Positions 25,221-32,526 of a DNA stretch of 64,000 nucleotides are shown in pieces. The DNA comes from an uncultured Lachnospiraceae bacterium (GTDB lineage: Bacteria > Bacillota > Clostridia > Lachnospirales > Lachnospiraceae): positions 29,693-93,692 of the forward strand of contig CAJUBP010000007.1 in NCBI GenBank assembly GCA_910584585.1, read 5' to 3'. The position numbers were made by a program, and so were the translations under genes. The stretch's first letter is position 1. Each line of letters starts with the position of its first letter. Under the pieces are notes generated by a model that worked only from the letters and a program-made list of their open reading frames with translations, ran no database searches and was not told the origin of the DNA.

Positions 25221-26414
25221 ATGGGTCAATTGGCAATTTTTGGCGGAAAGCCGGTAAGAGAAACCCCGATTTATTATGGACATCAGTTTATAGATGAAAA
25301 GGATATCGCAGCGGTTGTGGATGTCATGAAAAGCGATTTCCTTACCTGCGGGCCTGAAATTACAAAGCTGGAGAAAAAATTGTCAGAGCTCACAGGAGCC
25401 AGGTACGCAGTTGCGGTAAGCAGCGGGACAGCGGCGCTTCATGCGGCCTGCTATGCGGCAGGGGCGTCAAATGGGGATGAGGTGGTCACCACGCCGATGA
25501 CATTTGCCGCATCGGCCAACTGCGCGCTGTATCTGGGGGCAAAGCCGGTGTTTGCGGACATTAATCCGCGAACCTACAATATTTCACCGGAAGAGATAAG
25601 GAAACAGATATCGAAAGCGGCGAAAGCGGTTGTTGCCGTTGATTTCACCGGGCAGGCAGCGGAAATTGAGGAAATTCGTGAAATCTGCAGGGAAAATAAG
25701 CTTGTATTGATTGAGGACGCGGCCCATTCCCTGGGCACAACTTATAAAGGGAAGCCTGTTGGCAGTTTGGCGGATATGACTACCTTCAGCTTTCATCCGG
25801 TCAAGACGGTGACGGGCGGCGAGGGCGGTGCCATTGTGACGGACAATGAGGAATATTACCGGAAGCTTCTGCTGTTTCGTTCCCACGGGATTACCAGGGA
25901 CAGCGGCCAGATGGACCGTGCGCCGGATGGGGACTGGTATTACAATCAGATAGGGTTAGGCTATAACTACCGCATGACTGACATGCAGGCGGCGCTGATT
26001 AACAGCCAGCTGGATAAGCTGGGGCTTTTCAAGGAAAGGCGGAGGCAAATTGCAGAGAGGTACAATAAAGCCTTTCAAGATATGCCGGAGGTGGTTTTGC
26101 AGGAGGAAATAGCGGCGTCTGACACGGCGCGCCATCTGTACATCCTGCAGTTTCGATTGGAAAGGCTGAGTGCGACAAGAAAGGAGATATTTGACGCGCT
26201 GAAAGCAGAGAATGTCTGCTGCAATGTGCATTACATCCCGGTGTATTATTTCACGTATTATAGAAAAATGGGGTATAAAAAAGGGCTGTGTCCAAATGCG
26301 GAAGCCTTATATGAACGGATGATTACAATCCCGTTATATTATTCCATGACGGATGGTGATGTGGACAGTGTGATCGAGGCGGTAAAGAAGGTTGTGGCAT
26401 ATTATAGAAAATAG
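25221..26414 (+). CDS. pseC: UDP-4-keto-6-deoxy-AltNAc aminotransferase (PseC)
   Basis: The 397-residue PLP enzyme matches PseC, which transaminates the PseB product. It has YYGHQFIDEKDIAAVVDVM near the N-terminus, then SDFLTCGPEITKLEKKL and AVAVSSGTAALHAACYAAG. IEDAAHSLGTTYKGKPVG follows. The PLP lysine is in FHPVKTVTGGEGGAIVTDN. The GC-richer composition resembles pseB, not the AT-rich genes in between. AGGGAGGAAAAGG gives a strong ribosome binding site. It is the last gene of the island. Confidence 0.9.
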   Translation: MGQLAIFGGKPVRETPIYYGHQFIDEKDIAAVVDVMKSDFLTCGPEITKLEKKLSELTGARYAVAVSSGTAALHAACYAAGASNGDEVVTTPMTFAASANCALYLGAKPVFADINPRTYNISPEEIRKQISKAAKAVVAVDFTGQAAEIEEIREICRENKLVLIEDAAHSLGTTYKGKPVGSLADMTTFSFHPVKTVTGGEGGAIVTDNEEYYRKLLLFRSHGITRDSGQMDRAPDGDWYYNQIGLGYNYRMTDMQAALINSQLDKLGLFKERRRQIAERYNKAFQDMPEVVLQEEIAASDTARHLYILQFRLERLSATRKEIFDALKAENVCCNVHYIPVYYFTYYRKMGYKKGLCPNAEALYERMITIPLYYSMTDGDVDSVIEAVKKVVAYYRK

Positions 26415-26468
26415 CTTTCTCATAGTTTGTGCTTTACAAAAATACCATGTTTCATTATCCCGTTTTCG

Positions 26469-26523
26469 TTACAATTCACACCCATGCCAATCAGCGGGGG
26501 CTTGGTATGGGTGTGAATTGTAA
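26469..26523. terminator. 22-bp perfect inverted repeat after pseC
   Basis: Arms at 26469-26490 and 26502-26523 (outer part ttacaattcacaccca and tgggtgtgaattgtaa) pair over 22 bp with one G-U, leaving an 11-nt loop. No T run follows on either strand, so a classical terminator is uncertain. It separates the glycosylation island from the next promoter. Confidence 0.45.
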
Positions 26524-26563
26524 TCCGTTTTCGACAGCTTTCACGGATTTTTTGCTGGCCGGA

Positions 26564-26592
26564 TAGACATTTTTTCTCATTTGTGCTATACT
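26564..26592 (+). promoter_or_regulatory. Extended -10 promoter of the acetyltransferase gene
   Basis: TAGACA (26564-26569) and TATACT (26587-26592) are 17 bp apart. A TG one base before the -10 makes it an extended -10 promoter. The ribosome binding site AGGAGG follows at 26609-26614. Confidence 0.65.
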
Positions 26593-26622
26593 CAACAAAA
26601 TTCTTTACAGGAGGTATCTGCC

Positions 26623-27255
26623 ATGAGCAGCATGAAGGAAAAATTGCACACCGGAGAACTGTATCTGCCGGGAGATGAAGAAATTATGAAGGAGCAGGTG
26701 GTTTACCAGGACAAACTCTGCGAATACAATCAGACGAAGCCTTCCCAGTCGGAAAAAAGGGCGGAAATGTTAAAGGATATGCTGGGAGACTGCGGAGAAG
26801 GCGTATACATAGAGGCTCCCTTTTATGCCAATTTCGGAGGAAAGAACTGTCATTTTGGGAAAATGGTCTATGCCAACTACAATTTGACCTGCGTGGATGA
26901 TACCCACATCTATATCGGGGATTATACTATGTTTGGGCCGAATGTGACCATTGCCACTGCGGGCCATCCGATTCTGCCGGAGCTTCGGGAACGGCTCTAT
27001 CAGTACAATATGCCGGTTCACATCGGCAGGAATTGCTGGATTGGAGCCGGAGCGGTGGTGATGCCCGGGGTGACCATCGGGGACAACACGGTAATCGGGG
27101 CAGGAAGCGTGGTGACGAAGGACATTCCTGCAAATGTGGTGGCTGTGGGGAATCCCTGCCGGGTGATGCGGGAGATCGGCGAGCATGACAGGAAGTACTA
27201 CTTTAAAGACAGGGAGATTCCCTGGGAAGAACTGGAGAAGGACAGAGAAGCGTAA
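26623..27255 (+). CDS. Sugar O-acetyltransferase (LacA/Maa type)
   Basis: The 210-residue protein belongs to the galactoside/maltose acetyltransferase family, left-handed beta-helix trimers that transfer acetyl from acetyl-CoA to a sugar hydroxyl. The N-terminal cap KEKLHTGELYLPGDEEIMKE is typical. Hexapeptide repeats run from about residue 90, with CWIGAGAVVMPGVTIGDNTV and GAGSVVTKDIPANVVAVGNP. The catalytic His is likely in TAGHPILPELRERLYQYN. ATG 26623 has AGGAGG 8 bp upstream; an in-frame TTG at 26581 lies inside the promoter and is unlikely. It is monocistronic and probably acts in detoxification of free sugars. Confidence 0.85.
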   Translation: MSSMKEKLHTGELYLPGDEEIMKEQVVYQDKLCEYNQTKPSQSEKRAEMLKDMLGDCGEGVYIEAPFYANFGGKNCHFGKMVYANYNLTCVDDTHIYIGDYTMFGPNVTIATAGHPILPELRERLYQYNMPVHIGRNCWIGAGAVVMPGVTIGDNTVIGAGSVVTKDIPANVVAVGNPCRVMREIGEHDRKYYFKDREIPWEELEKDREA

Positions 27256-27305
27256 CTATGAGTGCGGAAGCAAATTTTTATTTTTGGAGATGAAGGGCGC
27301 CCCGG

Positions 27306-27321
27306 CATATCGAAATATAAA
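27306..27321 (-). repeat. Dispersed motif tttatatttcgatatg
   Basis: The reverse strand reads tttatatttcgatatg, identical to 63376-63391. Closely related sequences with tatatttcgata occur at 34151-34170 and 37101-37120. It lies between the acetyltransferase gene and the coiled-coil protein gene. Confidence 0.6.
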
Positions 27322-27377
27322 ATGTTTGCTGCAGCCGATGGATTGCGTCTTTAAATGTTACACTGAGAGGAAAGAAA

Positions 27378-28613
27378 ATGGAAGAACGGGAACAAAACCA
27401 GGAGTACAGTAAGAATCTGCCGCAGGATTTTGCGATGCAGGACGGCGGTTTGACGAGGGGTTCGGAAAAAGAAAGGGCGCAGGAGAGCTTAAAGATACAG
27501 AAGGCAGAGTGGATATACAGTCAGATTCAAAAACAGCGGGAAGCGGAAGACGCGCTGTTTGAACAGATGCGCCAGGAACAGGAGGTATTGGACAGGCTGA
27601 ACCAGTCCATGGAGAGGAACATGGAGAGGACCAAAGAGGCCAGGAAATACAACCGGGAATTTCAGGAGCACATGGACGCCCAGGTCTATGCCATGTACGG
27701 CATCACAGAGGATAAACTGCAGGGGATTCGGGAATACCGGAACGCTTATTATCAGGGCTGTGCCTTTTCCCTGTTTCTGCTGTCTGTGGTATTGGTGGTC
27801 TTGTGCGGCGTCCTGCATGGATTCCAGTCGCAGATTTGCCTTTTTATGATTGCTTTTTCCGGCATTGAGGGAACGCTTCTGGCACAGGAGAAGAGAGGGG
27901 GGAAGGTTCTGGACGCCATCTGCAAAATTCTCTATCTTCTGATGTTTCCGCTGATGATGGTGGTGTTTGTCTGTTTTGAATTGGGATATCAGGAGTATTA
28001 TCTGATCCTGCCCTGGCTGGCGGTTTTTGGAATTTGTGTATTAGCGGCGGGAACGGCGGCGTATTTCTGCTACAATCCTTACCGGAAAGAAAAACGGAAG
28101 GTAGGGGAAGCCAGAGACGCCCTCCGGGAAATTGAAAAAACAGCCCGGAAAGAAGTCCGGAAGAATCAGAAATCCAGGGAAAAAGAAGAAAAGCAGCAGA
28201 AAAAACTCTTGAGCAGGGAAGCGGCCAGGCAGCAGAAGCAATTGGAAAAAGAAGAAAAACAGCGGCAAAAACGATTGGAAAAAGAAGAAAAGCAACAGCA
28301 GAAGAGCCTGATAAAAGAAGAAAAGCAGCAGCAATTGCTCCAGGTAAAAAACGAAAAACAACAGGAGCTTCTGGAGAAAAAAGATAATTTGCTGTCACGT
28401 TTCCAGAAAAGAGATGAAAAATCGGAAGCAGTGCCGGAAGAAGGGCAAGGAGAGCTGGAGGCAGTGCCGGAAGAAAGGCAAGGAGAGTTGGAGGCAGGAC
28501 GGCCGGAAACAGAAGAAATAGAAGAACCGGAAAGTGTGTTGAAGGAAGAACTGTTAAAACCGGAAGCAGAAGAAGTGCTGGAAGAAGAGCAGGGAAAGCC
28601 CTTGGACGGATAG
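27378..28613 (+). CDS. Hypothetical membrane protein with long charged coiled coil
   Basis: This encodes 411 residues of unknown family. Residues 1-125 are charged and helical (QMRQEQEVLDRLNQSMERN). Residues about 128-235 contain four probable membrane segments, including AFSLFLLSVVLVVLCGVL and ILYLLMFPLMMVVFVCFEL. From about 245 to 345 a very long Lys/Glu/Gln coiled coil follows, with repeats such as KEEKQRQKRLEKEEKQQQK. The last 65 residues are acidic, with a near duplication of EAVPEEGQGELEA. The membrane domain probably anchors a cytoplasmic coiled coil. ATG 27378 has GAGAGGAAAG upstream. It appears monocistronic, with no informative neighbours. Confidence 0.7.
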   Translation: MEEREQNQEYSKNLPQDFAMQDGGLTRGSEKERAQESLKIQKAEWIYSQIQKQREAEDALFEQMRQEQEVLDRLNQSMERNMERTKEARKYNREFQEHMDAQVYAMYGITEDKLQGIREYRNAYYQGCAFSLFLLSVVLVVLCGVLHGFQSQICLFMIAFSGIEGTLLAQEKRGGKVLDAICKILYLLMFPLMMVVFVCFELGYQEYYLILPWLAVFGICVLAAGTAAYFCYNPYRKEKRKVGEARDALREIEKTARKEVRKNQKSREKEEKQQKKLLSREAARQQKQLEKEEKQRQKRLEKEEKQQQKSLIKEEKQQQLLQVKNEKQQELLEKKDNLLSRFQKRDEKSEAVPEEGQGELEAVPEERQGELEAGRPETEEIEEPESVLKEELLKPEAEEVLEEEQGKPLDG

Positions 28614-28646
28614 AGAGCCGCACATACGAAATAGACAATTTCTCAT

Positions 28647-28812
28647 CTAGTACTCCATCCGGCCAGAAATTACACTTGCGCCCTGCCTGATTCGTGCTAG
28701 TGCAAGGCAAAATTTCGACGGCGATGTGGTTCCATCGGCTAGGAATTTTAACGCCGCAATAGTGCGGAACAGGCAGGACTCAAGTGTGATTTCTGGCCGG
28801 ATGGAGTACTAG
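28647..28812. repeat. 166-bp palindromic element with 43-bp inverted ends
   Basis: The left arm (28647-28689, starting ctagtactccatccggccag) and the right arm (28770-28812) are reverse complements with about four mismatches. The core has further inverted similarity around aaaattt and gacggcg. There is no coding frame. A hairpin with arms ggtgcgtggaat and attctacgcacc follows at 28819-28846. A related string, ctagtgcttcatccggctag, occurs near 7115. It is probably a small non-autonomous repeat element. From here to 29221 only a short minus-strand frame and promoter-like AT-rich sequence are seen. Confidence 0.7.
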
Positions 28813-28836
28813 GAATAGGTGCGTGGAATCAATATT

Positions 28837-28953
28837 CTACGCACCTTGTGTATACAGTTTCTGAAAAAGGTTCCTGGTAAAATCCTCTATTTTTACTAAA
28901 TCAGTCTCCGGCAGAGCCTTCATCATGGAAATTGTATTCTCAAGAGTGCTCAT
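28837..28953 (-). pseudogene. Short N-terminal fragment resembling an antitoxin
   Basis: On the minus strand an AAAGGAGGG ribosome binding site precedes ATG at 28953. The frame encodes 38 residues beginning STLENTISMMKALPETDLVK. This start resembles small antitoxin-type proteins of Lachnospiraceae that begin with a helix of this kind and run to about 70-90 residues. The frame ends inside the hairpin beside the palindromic element, so the C-terminal half has probably been lost. No partner toxin is present. Family assignment is by impression only. Confidence 0.45.
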
Positions 28954-29221
28954 ATTGACCCTCCTTTTGGGATTAGTATACTTTCGGAATCTCTAAGCCC
29001 TATCTTATTCGACTTCCAAGATGCCAGTTTTATAAATTTCATTGCCTTAATTATAACATTTTATAGGCAAAGAATAAACTCCTTTTGGAGAAAAACATAA
29101 ACTTAACGTAACTTAACTTTTCAAACTTTCTAACAGCCATTCTCCCACATTTTCCCAGTTTTGGAATCCATAAAAAAGCAGATATTATACCAGAGACATT
29201 TTGAATCTGAGGTGATGAAAA

Positions 29222-31312
29222 CTGAGAAATCATTTGAAAAACCAGACAAGCCCCTATCTTCTGCAGCACCAGGGACACCCGGTTGAGTGGTATCCCTGGT
29301 GTGAGGAAGCTTTTGAGCGGGCGGCAAAAGAGGACAAGCCGGTATTTTTAAGCATCGGCTACAGCACCTGCCACTGGTGCCATGTGATGGCCCATGAGAA
29401 TTTTGAGGATGAAGAGGTAGCGAAAGAGCTGAACCGTCATTTTATTTCTGTGAAAGTAGACAGAGAAGAGCGGCCGGACATTGACAGCATTTACATGACG
29501 GCCTGCGTGCTGTTTACCGGAAGCGGCGGGTGGCCGGCCAGTCTGTTTCTGACGCCGGATCGAAAGCCTTTTTATGCCGGAACTTATTTTCCCAGGGAGA
29601 GCGCTTACGGCCGGATTGGATTTCTGGATTTGCTGCGGGCTCTGCACAAGAGCTGGGAGCAGGACAGGCAGAAGCTGACAGAATCTGCCAGAGAGCTGAT
29701 TGAGCAGATGAAGGCGGTACAGGATACAGAGAAGTCCAGTCTTTCCTGGCAGCATTTATCTCTTCAGGCCGTGCGGCAGTTTAAGGGCAGCTTTGATGAG
29801 GCATACGGCGGATTCGGCGATGCCCCTAAATTTCCTATGGCCCACAATCTGATGTTTTTGATGGAATATTACCGGGTGAACCGGGACAGGCGCGCCCTGG
29901 AAATGGCGGAAAAAACTCTGATGCAGATGTACCGGGGCGGGATCTTTGATCATATCGGCGGCGGATTTTCCAGATATTCCACCGACCGGTATTTTCTGGT
30001 GCCCCACTTTGAGAAAATGCTGTATGACAATGCCCTTCTGCTGATGGCCTACACCCAGGCTTATTCCGTCACCGGAAAAGAAATTTACCGGCAGGTGGCA
30101 AGGAAAACGGCCCAGTATATCCAGCGGGAAATGACGGATTCCGGCGGGGGTTTTTATTCTGCCCAGGACGCAGACAGCCAGGGGGAAGAAGGAAAATACT
30201 ATGTGTTTGCCTGTGAAGAAATTACTTCCCTGCTGGGCAATTCCGCCGGAAGAAAATTTAATGAATATTTTAACATTACCAGAGAAGGGAACTTTGAGGG
30301 GAAAAGCATCCCAAACCGGCTGCATAAGGAAAATGCAGAGGAGATTGTATACAGCGCAGCCGGAAGCGGCGGCTGCAGACTCGGGCCCAATGGGGAAAAT
30401 GCAGAGGGAACAATATACAGCGCATCTATACACAGGCTTAATGGGAAAAACGCAAAGGAGATCCTGTATTCCGGCGGAAGAGAGGAATATTCTCATACAG
30501 AACCGGAACGGCTGCTGTCTAAGGTGTACGCATATCGGAGACAGCGGTATCAGCTGTTTTTGGACGATAAAATTCTGACTTCCTGGAATGGTTTGATGAT
30601 AGGTGCTTTTGCCAGAATGTATCGGATTTTCGGACAGGACAGTTATCTGCGCCAGGCTAAGTCAGCCTGTGAATTTTTGGAAAAACAGGCCGGGAAAAAG
30701 GATATTTTGTTTGTAAGCTGCCGCAGAGGCCGCTGCCAGGGAACCGGTTTTTTGGAGGACTACGCATTTTATGGATTCGGGCTGATTGAACTTTACGGCG
30801 CTTGTCTGGAGCAAAGATACCTGGAACTGGCAGAGCATTACTGCGAGAGGGCGATGGAACTTTTTGCAGATAAAGAAAAGGGAGGATTTTTCCTCTATGG
30901 AACGGAAAATGAGCCTTTGATTGCCCCTTCCAAAGAGACTTACGACGGCGCGGTTCCCAGCGGCAACTCCGTGATGGCTTACAATCTGGTAAAGCTGTGG
31001 CAGATTACCGGAAAGGAAGAATGGAGAAAGCAGGCGGAAAGGCAATTGGATTTTCTTTCCTTCTTTGCGGAGCAGTATCCGGCGGGCCAGAGTTTTTCCC
31101 TGCTGGCGGCTCTTTTGTACCAGAATCCCCCGGAACATATCGTGGCTGTTTTGAAGGAAGAGAAAGATTTGAAGAAATTGCAGAAGCTGTATGGAAAAGA
31201 TGCGGATATTGTGGCATTGTGGGAGGAAACGGAAGAATACGAGAGAATCAATCACCGGGCCACTCTGTATATCTGCAGAGAGGGCAGCTGCAGGCCGCCG
31301 GTGAATTTGTAA
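29222..31312 (+). CDS. Thioredoxin domain-containing protein, YyaL/SSP411 family
   Basis: The protein of about 696 residues has an N-terminal thioredoxin-like DUF255 domain (SPYLLQHQGHPVEWYPW, STCHWCHVMAHENFEDEEVA) and an alpha/alpha six-barrel like N-acylglucosamine 2-epimerases (DAPKFPMAHNLMFLMEYYR, PHFEKMLYDNALLLMAY, DDKILTSWNGLMIGAF). The enzymatic role of the family is unknown. The AGGTGA ribosome binding site at 29209-29214 fits a CTG at 29222. That start gives RNHLKNQTSPYLLQH, the usual family N-terminus. The in-frame TTG at 29234 is the alternative. An insertion between the two barrel halves (residues about 370-420) holds three copies of a short motif. Confidence 0.85.
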   Translation: MRNHLKNQTSPYLLQHQGHPVEWYPWCEEAFERAAKEDKPVFLSIGYSTCHWCHVMAHENFEDEEVAKELNRHFISVKVDREERPDIDSIYMTACVLFTGSGGWPASLFLTPDRKPFYAGTYFPRESAYGRIGFLDLLRALHKSWEQDRQKLTESARELIEQMKAVQDTEKSSLSWQHLSLQAVRQFKGSFDEAYGGFGDAPKFPMAHNLMFLMEYYRVNRDRRALEMAEKTLMQMYRGGIFDHIGGGFSRYSTDRYFLVPHFEKMLYDNALLLMAYTQAYSVTGKEIYRQVARKTAQYIQREMTDSGGGFYSAQDADSQGEEGKYYVFACEEITSLLGNSAGRKFNEYFNITREGNFEGKSIPNRLHKENAEEIVYSAAGSGGCRLGPNGENAEGTIYSASIHRLNGKNAKEILYSGGREEYSHTEPERLLSKVYAYRRQRYQLFLDDKILTSWNGLMIGAFARMYRIFGQDSYLRQAKSACEFLEKQAGKKDILFVSCRRGRCQGTGFLEDYAFYGFGLIELYGACLEQRYLELAEHYCERAMELFADKEKGGFFLYGTENEPLIAPSKETYDGAVPSGNSVMAYNLVKLWQITGKEEWRKQAERQLDFLSFFAEQYPAGQSFSLLAALLYQNPPEHIVAVLKEEKDLKKLQKLYGKDADIVALWEETEEYERINHRATLYICREGSCRPPVNL

Positions 31313-31349
31313 TTCTGATATACAGGATATGAAAAAATTTGAGCCATAG

Positions 31350-31378
31350 CTGACAAAATCCTTCTCCCATGTTACAAT
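31350..31378 (+). promoter_or_regulatory. Sigma-A-type promoter of the sigma-like gene
   Basis: CTGACA (31350-31355) and TACAAT (31373-31378) are 17 bp apart, 25 bp before ATG 31403. CAGGAGGAG provides the ribosome binding site. Confidence 0.6.
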
Positions 31379-31402
31379 AGCAGGGAAAGGCAGGAGGAGT
31401 TT

Positions 31403-32239
31403 ATGGTAGATAAAACAGTATTTATGGAAACGCTTCGTTCCGTGCAGGAATTGGCAAAGGCTTCTTCGGAGCCTATGAGCCGTGAGGAGCTTTTAGAATA
31501 TTTTAAGGATATGGAGTTATCGGCAGAGCAGCGGGAGTTGGTTTACCAATATTTTCAAAGTTCTGGAGAACCAGAAGATTCCGGCCAGGCGGCCCGGGAT
31601 TTTGGCCGGAAGCCTTCCGGGCCTGGGAGTTCAGACTTACCGAGCAGGGGCAGGAAAACTTCCCATTCAAAACATTATCAGATGTATCTGAATGATATCA
31701 GTAAAATTTCCGATTTGTCACAGGAAGGGAAGTCAGAGCTGTATCAAAGGCTTTTATGCGGAGATAGGTCAGCAATTTCCGCTATTTCCGGCCAGTGGCT
31801 GAAAAAGATTACGGATATTGCCAAATCTTATGTGACCAGCCGCGCGCTGGTGGAGGATTTGGTGCAGGAAGGAAATATGGGCCTTTTGCTGGGAATGGAA
31901 CAACTGCTGGGATCAAAAGAACAGTGCGGGGAATTGGACTTTGACAGTACCCCCGCCGTCATGCCCAGCGGGCCGCATGGACATCCTGCGATAGAACAGC
32001 AGCTGGAAGCTTATGTCAGAGAAGCGATGGAGCAGTACCGCAGGGAAGCAGAGGGAACGGATCACGGAGAAAGCGCCATTTTAGCGAAGGTCAATCTGGT
32101 GTATGAGGCCCAGAAGATTCTGGCAGAGGAAAACGGAACCATCCCGTCCATGCAGGAATTAAGCGAATACACCAGGATTCCCGTTGAGGAAGTGGGCGAT
32201 ATTATGGCGTTGTCCCGGAAAAAGGGAGAGAAACTGTAG
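31403..32239 (+). CDS. Sigma-70-like protein lacking promoter-recognition regions
   Basis: The 278-residue protein resembles parts of sigma-70 factors. KHYQMYLNDISKISDLSQEG (near residue 91) resembles region 1.2. ISGQWLKKITDIAKSYV and LVEDLVQEGNMGLLLGMEQL (near 130-170) resemble regions 2.1-2.2, the core-polymerase interface. LAEENGTIPSMQELSEYTRI (near 235) resembles region 3. The aromatic region 2.3, the -10-binding region 2.4 and region 4 are absent. It may bind core polymerase without directing a standard promoter, or act as a decoy. The N-terminal 90 residues are unrelated and acidic. AGGAGGAG supports the start. It is probably co-transcribed with the DUF3006 gene 59 bp downstream. Confidence 0.65.
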   Translation: MVDKTVFMETLRSVQELAKASSEPMSREELLEYFKDMELSAEQRELVYQYFQSSGEPEDSGQAARDFGRKPSGPGSSDLPSRGRKTSHSKHYQMYLNDISKISDLSQEGKSELYQRLLCGDRSAISAISGQWLKKITDIAKSYVTSRALVEDLVQEGNMGLLLGMEQLLGSKEQCGELDFDSTPAVMPSGPHGHPAIEQQLEAYVREAMEQYRREAEGTDHGESAILAKVNLVYEAQKILAEENGTIPSMQELSEYTRIPVEEVGDIMALSRKKGEKL

Positions 32240-32298
32240 AGGAACCTTTTTTCTGAGAGCGAAAGCATGCCGGCTGAAATGGGAGGAGGAGAGAAATC

Positions 32299-32475
32299 AT
32301 GAATTTTGGACCGATAGAATACACGGTAGCGCGGATTGACGGAGATTATGCGTATCTGCAGCAGGCAGACCGTCCGGAGGAAGAGCTGAAATGCGTGGCA
32401 AGGGCTTTGCTTCCGCCGGAGCTTGCAGAGGGTTCGCTGCTTCATTATGAGATGATGGAATATACGCTGAAATAA
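32299..32475 (+). CDS. Small DUF3006-like protein
   Basis: A 58-residue frame starts at ATG 32299 behind GGGAGGAGGAG. It reads NFGPIEYTVARIDGDYAYLQ and ends LHYEMMEYTLK. The RIDGDYAYL block and the LLPPELAEGSLLHY ending resemble DUF3006 proteins, small beta-rich proteins of unknown function common in Firmicutes. It follows the sigma-like gene in the same direction with 59 bp between. Convergent transcription with the MATE gene follows. Confidence 0.65.
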   Translation: MNFGPIEYTVARIDGDYAYLQQADRPEEELKCVARALLPPELAEGSLLHYEMMEYTLK

Positions 32476-32526
32476 AGGGGCAGGGATGTCTCATTTGCCA
32501 AAGGATTTGCTGTTTTTCTAAGCGTT

